From Oceanirhabdus seepicola (GTDB lineage: Bacteria; Bacillota; Clostridia; Clostridiales; Clostridiaceae), in assembly GCF_023684385.1 (NCBI RefSeq), contig NZ_JAGSOJ010000001.1, positions 124,001 to 188,000 of the forward strand: 64,000 bases of DNA, given 5' to 3'. Under the pieces are notes generated by a model. That model saw only the letters and a list, made by a program, of their open reading frames with translations. It made no database searches and was not told where the DNA came from. Positions 60,997 through 64,000 of this stretch are shown here, in pieces. The translations under genes were made by a program, and so were the position numbers. Every line of letters begins with the position of its first letter. Position 1 is the stretch's first letter.

Positions 60997-62082
60997 TTAT
61001 CCCCTTCCTCTTAATTGCTTAATTAACCCAAAACATGAATAGGATTTACTTTCAATAATTTTTATTGGTATTCCCTTTTCCTTGGCTAATCTATATATAT
61101 GCTCTAAGTTGGGATTGTCCATGGTATTTACAAGAATCATCCAAGGAACCCTTCTAAGCAATACTCTTGTTGTTTCCCCTACTCCTGGTTTAATAAAATT
61201 TATATCCTCTATATCATATTGTGCTTTAATTTTCTCTATATCTTTAAGACCTCTTCTGTCAGGCTCCTCACATTCATATTCAATTTCATGTAAAGTCAAA
61301 TTGAAAGATTGAGATATAGTGTCTACATAATACTGTGACAAATCTTTTTTTATTAAGGATTGATAAAATTTAGAACCATGAAAATCATCTTCTCCAATAA
61401 TATCTTTATTTAGTACTGTTCTACTCATAAGTCCTGAAACAGTAGAATTTAAACATGCATTCGGAATAAGAAAATCCTCTCTAGTGGCATAAGTAGAGCA
61501 TATTCTTCCGGGATCTGCTAATACTGCTAAATCACTATTTAATTCAATTCCATATTTATTCTTAAAGCTTTCACAGGAATTTTCCAAAGTGTTTTTAATA
61601 ACACCTTTCCCTGTCCATCCATCTATAAATTGAATATTACTATGTCCATGTTTTTCAATCATAAACTTTACAGCATTTTCATCTAAACCAGCTTCTCTGA
61701 TTATAGATACGCTGTAATGAGGTAAATCAATTTCATATTTATATTTTATAAATCTCTTTACTAAAATTCCTATAGGAGTACCTGCTCTTGCCAAGGAAAC
61801 TAATATTAACTTACTTCCTCTTTTTTTTATGATTTTTTCCGAAAGTACAGCTGTTAAAGTAGCTATTTTTTCTTTTGTTTCCTCTAAAGTTTTCATAAAT
61901 ATCTGTACATATTCTTCAGATGGTTCATACTCAATAGGAAGCATATTGGAATAACTTACTCCTTTTTGTATAGCTTGTTCTCTTTCGAAGGTATCCATTT
62001 CCTTAAGTTCATTATTAATTAACTTTAATAAAAAAATAACGTCATCAGGAGAATAAGAACCAGAACTTAAAGCCTCTTTCAT
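60997..62082 (-). CDS. StiP/PELOTA-PRTase protein of the Ter-associated operon
   Basis: A 361-residue protein. The N-terminal half belongs to the StiP-type family (SSGSYSPDDVIFLLKLI; LVSLARAGTPIGILVKRFI; IQFIDGWTGKGVIKNTL), with a phosphoribosyltransferase-like core. The last 80 residues (KPGVGETTRVLLRRVPWMILV ... CFGLIKQLRGRG) are a PELOTA RNA-binding-type domain. ATG 62082 has GAGGAGG and overlaps the previous stop by four bases (ATGA). It is a standard member of Ter-associated operons. The biochemical role is unproven. Confidence 0.85.
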   Translation of the reverse strand: MKEALSSGSYSPDDVIFLLKLINNELKEMDTFEREQAIQKGVSYSNMLPIEYEPSEEYVQIFMKTLEETKEKIATLTAVLSEKIIKKRGSKLILVSLARAGTPIGILVKRFIKYKYEIDLPHYSVSIIREAGLDENAVKFMIEKHGHSNIQFIDGWTGKGVIKNTLENSCESFKNKYGIELNSDLAVLADPGRICSTYATREDFLIPNACLNSTVSGLMSRTVLNKDIIGEDDFHGSKFYQSLIKKDLSQYYVDTISQSFNLTLHEIEYECEEPDRRGLKDIEKIKAQYDIEDINFIKPGVGETTRVLLRRVPWMILVNTMDNPNLEHIYRLAKEKGIPIKIIESKSYSCFGLIKQLRGRG

Positions 62083-63422
62083 ATCTGCCCCTCCTCTGAA
62101 AAACACACAAAAGTTATATTCTTAATTCCTACTGTTGAGAAAATATTTGCAAGTTCAGTTTTAGTGTCTTCCTTTAGCTCTCTTTCACTAAAGAAAAATA
62201 CATCTTCATAAAAATCATGAGGGAGATTATATAAATAATTTTTAATCTTATCACCATTAGGAGCATTAAATTCTACTTTATTCTTATTTCCATATCCTTC
62301 TTTATTAAGAGGGAAAACGGGGCTCTTTGTTGATGATTGGAAATATACATCCTCCCCCATATAACTTGAAATAATACATGGTAAATAAATAAACTCCCCT
62401 TCTCCAACACAAAGACACCTTTCCTTAGTTCTATATGTATTTAGAATGGCTCCATGCTCTTTACATTGTTTTTCAACATCAAGACTTTCCTTATAACTTA
62501 ATCCAAATCTTCCTGTATACTTTATGTAATTTTCATTATATAATGGCGTTTTTAATTTTATATCTTTATGCTTATTAGGATATGATTTAATTTTTAGTAA
62601 TTCTTCTCCCTTAACTTCATCTATTTTCTTACACTTAACTGTTCCTTTTGTAAGAGATGAAAAAATTATATTTTGCCCATTGTTCTCATATTTATCTTTA
62701 TCTCTCCAGTCTAATATAGATATAACTCCGAAGCTTTCTCCTGGTAAATTTTTAATCAAATTTCTAGCTGTATTACCTGTTGTTATCTCATCGTCTATTA
62801 ATACAATTTCCTCAAAATTATTAAAATACTCCTTTGTAGGTGCATAAATCATATGATTAACAGCATGAGAATGCTCTTCTTTAAAAACAAAGTTTGGTGT
62901 TGAATTATCAATTATTTCTCTTGTGGTATGTATATACCATCCATTTTCAAAGCAATTAAATACTCCCTGAGCTAAACCAGTAGCAGTCTCTGCAAAACCT
63001 ATAAATAAAGTCTTTTTAGGTAAAGAAATTTTTATATTTGCTGCTTTTACAGCTTCTTTTATAATATTAGATTTCAATTCATTACTTTCATCTCTTTTAA
63101 ATACATCATTTTTTAAAAGTTCTTTCAACCCTTCAATTAGTACATCAATATCAGAATAGGTCTTATTATATCTATCCATAACCCATTGTCTCGCTAAAAT
63201 TGCTCCAGTAATCTTCAAAACTTCAGGTTTAATAGGTATGTGTTTACCTATTAGCCTGCTTACAAATAAAAATGCTCTTTTTTTATTTTCTCTTGCAGAC
63301 ATTGTAAATAAAAGATCTTCTGGAATATTGAATTTATTATCTTTAATATCCAGTTTTATTTCTAAAGCTTCTTTCTGAAGTTTGGCTTGTCCACTTGAGT
63401 AAATCTTTATAATCTTTTCCAT
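62079..63422 (-). CDS. phosphoribosyltransferase with TRSP domain, Ter-associated
   Basis: A 447-residue protein. The PRTase domain carries the PRPP-binding motif VLIDDEITTGNTA near residue 208. The C-terminal TRSP domain shows the conserved SSTKSPV (TRSP-like) segment near residue 360 followed by FSERELKEDTK. It starts ATG 63422 with GGGGG upstream and overlaps the preceding HpcH-like gene by 80 bases in another frame. Such enzymes are found only in Ter/tellurium-associated clusters and are thought to make a nucleoside-like metabolite. Confidence 0.85.
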   Translation of the reverse strand: MEKIIKIYSSGQAKLQKEALEIKLDIKDNKFNIPEDLLFTMSARENKKRAFLFVSRLIGKHIPIKPEVLKITGAILARQWVMDRYNKTYSDIDVLIEGLKELLKNDVFKRDESNELKSNIIKEAVKAANIKISLPKKTLFIGFAETATGLAQGVFNCFENGWYIHTTREIIDNSTPNFVFKEEHSHAVNHMIYAPTKEYFNNFEEIVLIDDEITTGNTARNLIKNLPGESFGVISILDWRDKDKYENNGQNIIFSSLTKGTVKCKKIDEVKGEELLKIKSYPNKHKDIKLKTPLYNENYIKYTGRFGLSYKESLDVEKQCKEHGAILNTYRTKERCLCVGEGEFIYLPCIISSYMGEDVYFQSSTKSPVFPLNKEGYGNKNKVEFNAPNGDKIKNYLYNLPHDFYEDVFFFSERELKEDTKTELANIFSTVGIKNITFVCFSEEGQI

Positions 63423-64000
63423 AGTTGTAAACCCCCATAATTTTTGCTCTTTTCAATATATTAGTTGCCCATATTGTGTGCGGCTTTATTTCGTTCATTT
63501 TATTTCTATATGTACTTCTTATTACGCCATCTTCATTGGATGTTACTATATCTATGGCATCACTATATTCTTCCTTACTTACAACTAAAGAAGCATTGAC
63601 TGAAAATACTTGTTTAGGATGAATAACAGTTTTTCCTGTAAGCCCATTAGTTATATCCAGCTTAATCTCCTTAATGAATGTACTAGGTTGAAATATTTTG
63701 GAATTATTGAAATATTCATATACAGGTCCTGAGATAACGTACTCATCTCTTTTAAAAACATTTATTATATCATATATGCAATCTGACACTACTCCCACGT
63801 CATAAATAGTATGCTCCTTATTTCTTCTAATTCCAAGAATACCACTTAAATCTGTAGCCCCTATTCTAATGTTTAAAATCAAATCTTTATATTTATCAAA
63901 ATAGTTCTTCAGCTTAATAAGTTCTTCAAGCCTTGTCTCTTTATATGCTATACTTTTACTTTCCAATACCGGAAGAACAAATAACTTCTTATTGTTTGCT
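63343..64000 (-). CDS. HpcH/HpaI aldolase/citrate-lyase-like protein, cut by the window edge
   Basis: The C-terminal part of a TIM-barrel enzyme of the citrate lyase beta/HpcH type. The frame is open to the window edge: LFVLPVLESKSIAYKE continues upstream beyond 64000. IRIGATDLSGILGIRR (metal-binding strand), GKTVIHPKQV and the FNILP-like core are family motifs. It is the first visible gene of the Ter-associated operon. The overlap of 80 bases with the PRTase gene shows tight coupling. The full length and start lie outside the window. Confidence 0.82.
   Translation of the reverse strand, partial: ANNKKLFVLPVLESKSIAYKETRLEELIKLKNYFDKYKDLILNIRIGATDLSGILGIRRNKEHTIYDVGVVSDCIYDIINVFKRDEYVISGPVYEYFNNSKIFQPSTFIKEIKLDITNGLTGKTVIHPKQVFSVNASLVVSKEEYSDAIDIVTSNEDGVIRSTYRNKMNEIKPHTIWATNILKRAKIMGVYNYGKDYKDLLKWTSQTSERSFRNKTGY

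Overview
The window looks like a chromosomal segment of a low-GC, anaerobic, spore-forming Firmicute of the Clostridium type. The evidence is very AT-rich DNA, GGAGG-type ribosome sites, TTG/GTG starts, two tlp spore-protein genes with forespore sigma-G-like promoters, a tungsten-type aldehyde:ferredoxin oxidoreductase with a polyferredoxin, Old Yellow Enzyme, bacteriohemerythrin and MsmX-style sugar import. No plasmid, phage or CRISPR signature is visible.

Layout. (1) 41-12036, all minus strand: a run of small accessory enzymes and exporters (alpha/beta hydrolase, AAC(6')-like and other GNATs, Ham1-like pyrophosphatase, MBL-fold hydrolase, DUF402, Nudix, AadA-like nucleotidyltransferase, an ABC exporter with a frameshifted permease, lipoproteins, a histidine phosphatase). 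(2) 12356-13883: an IS200/IS605-type element with an intact TnpB, a candidate omega-RNA and a TnpA collapsed by an in-frame internal deletion. It is followed by a small unknown gene and a strongly folded repeat. (3) 14397-22767, minus strand: sugar isomerase-like protein, HIT protein, marR-MATE operon, a membrane 4Fe-4S protein under a double operator, a LURP-one protein, the AOR-polyferredoxin operon and a hemerythrin. (4) 22966-26170, plus strand: a YheO/DauR-type regulator, RidA, a frameshifted acetamidase/formamidase and a threonine-synthase-like PLP enzyme, probably one catabolic operon. (5) 26257-28466: ywbE, a ketopantoate-reductase-like gene, a flavodoxin-fold reductase and a UPF0158 gene. 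(6) 28624-30986: a transposon-shaped unit with 20-bp perfect inverted ends and AAAT on both sides. It carries only an S41 peptidase lipoprotein and sits on the end of a response-regulator gene of an ABC/two-component operon (30985-34608).

(7) 34672-44093: a secreted protein, an SDR, a membrane protein and, on the plus strand, an uncharacterised pair of large cytosolic proteins (672 and 1032 residues) that share a motif and sit behind a near-consensus promoter. (8) 44219-53797: a chemotaxis receptor, tlp, a TetR-controlled ABC exporter operon, an OYE reductase and a DUF1846 protein. (9) 53916-57053: a sugar ABC importer lacking its own ATPase, with a consensus cre-like site upstream. (10) 57381-59940: second tlp, initiator tRNA-Met, a pentapeptide-repeat protein and a DEAD-box helicase. 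(11) 60187 to the right edge: part of a tellurium-resistance-associated (Ter) biosynthetic operon: HpcH/citrate-lyase-like, PRTase-TRSP, StiP/PELOTA and HAD proteins.

The strongest leads for something undescribed are the two-protein module at 38966-44093, the transposase-less S41 element, the deleted TnpA beside an intact TnpB/omega-RNA, and the folded repeat at 14252-14370. Two single-base frameshifts (near 7362 and 24251) could be real inactivations or consensus errors. Coordinates are read directly from the sequence. Family names come from motif recognition without database searches.
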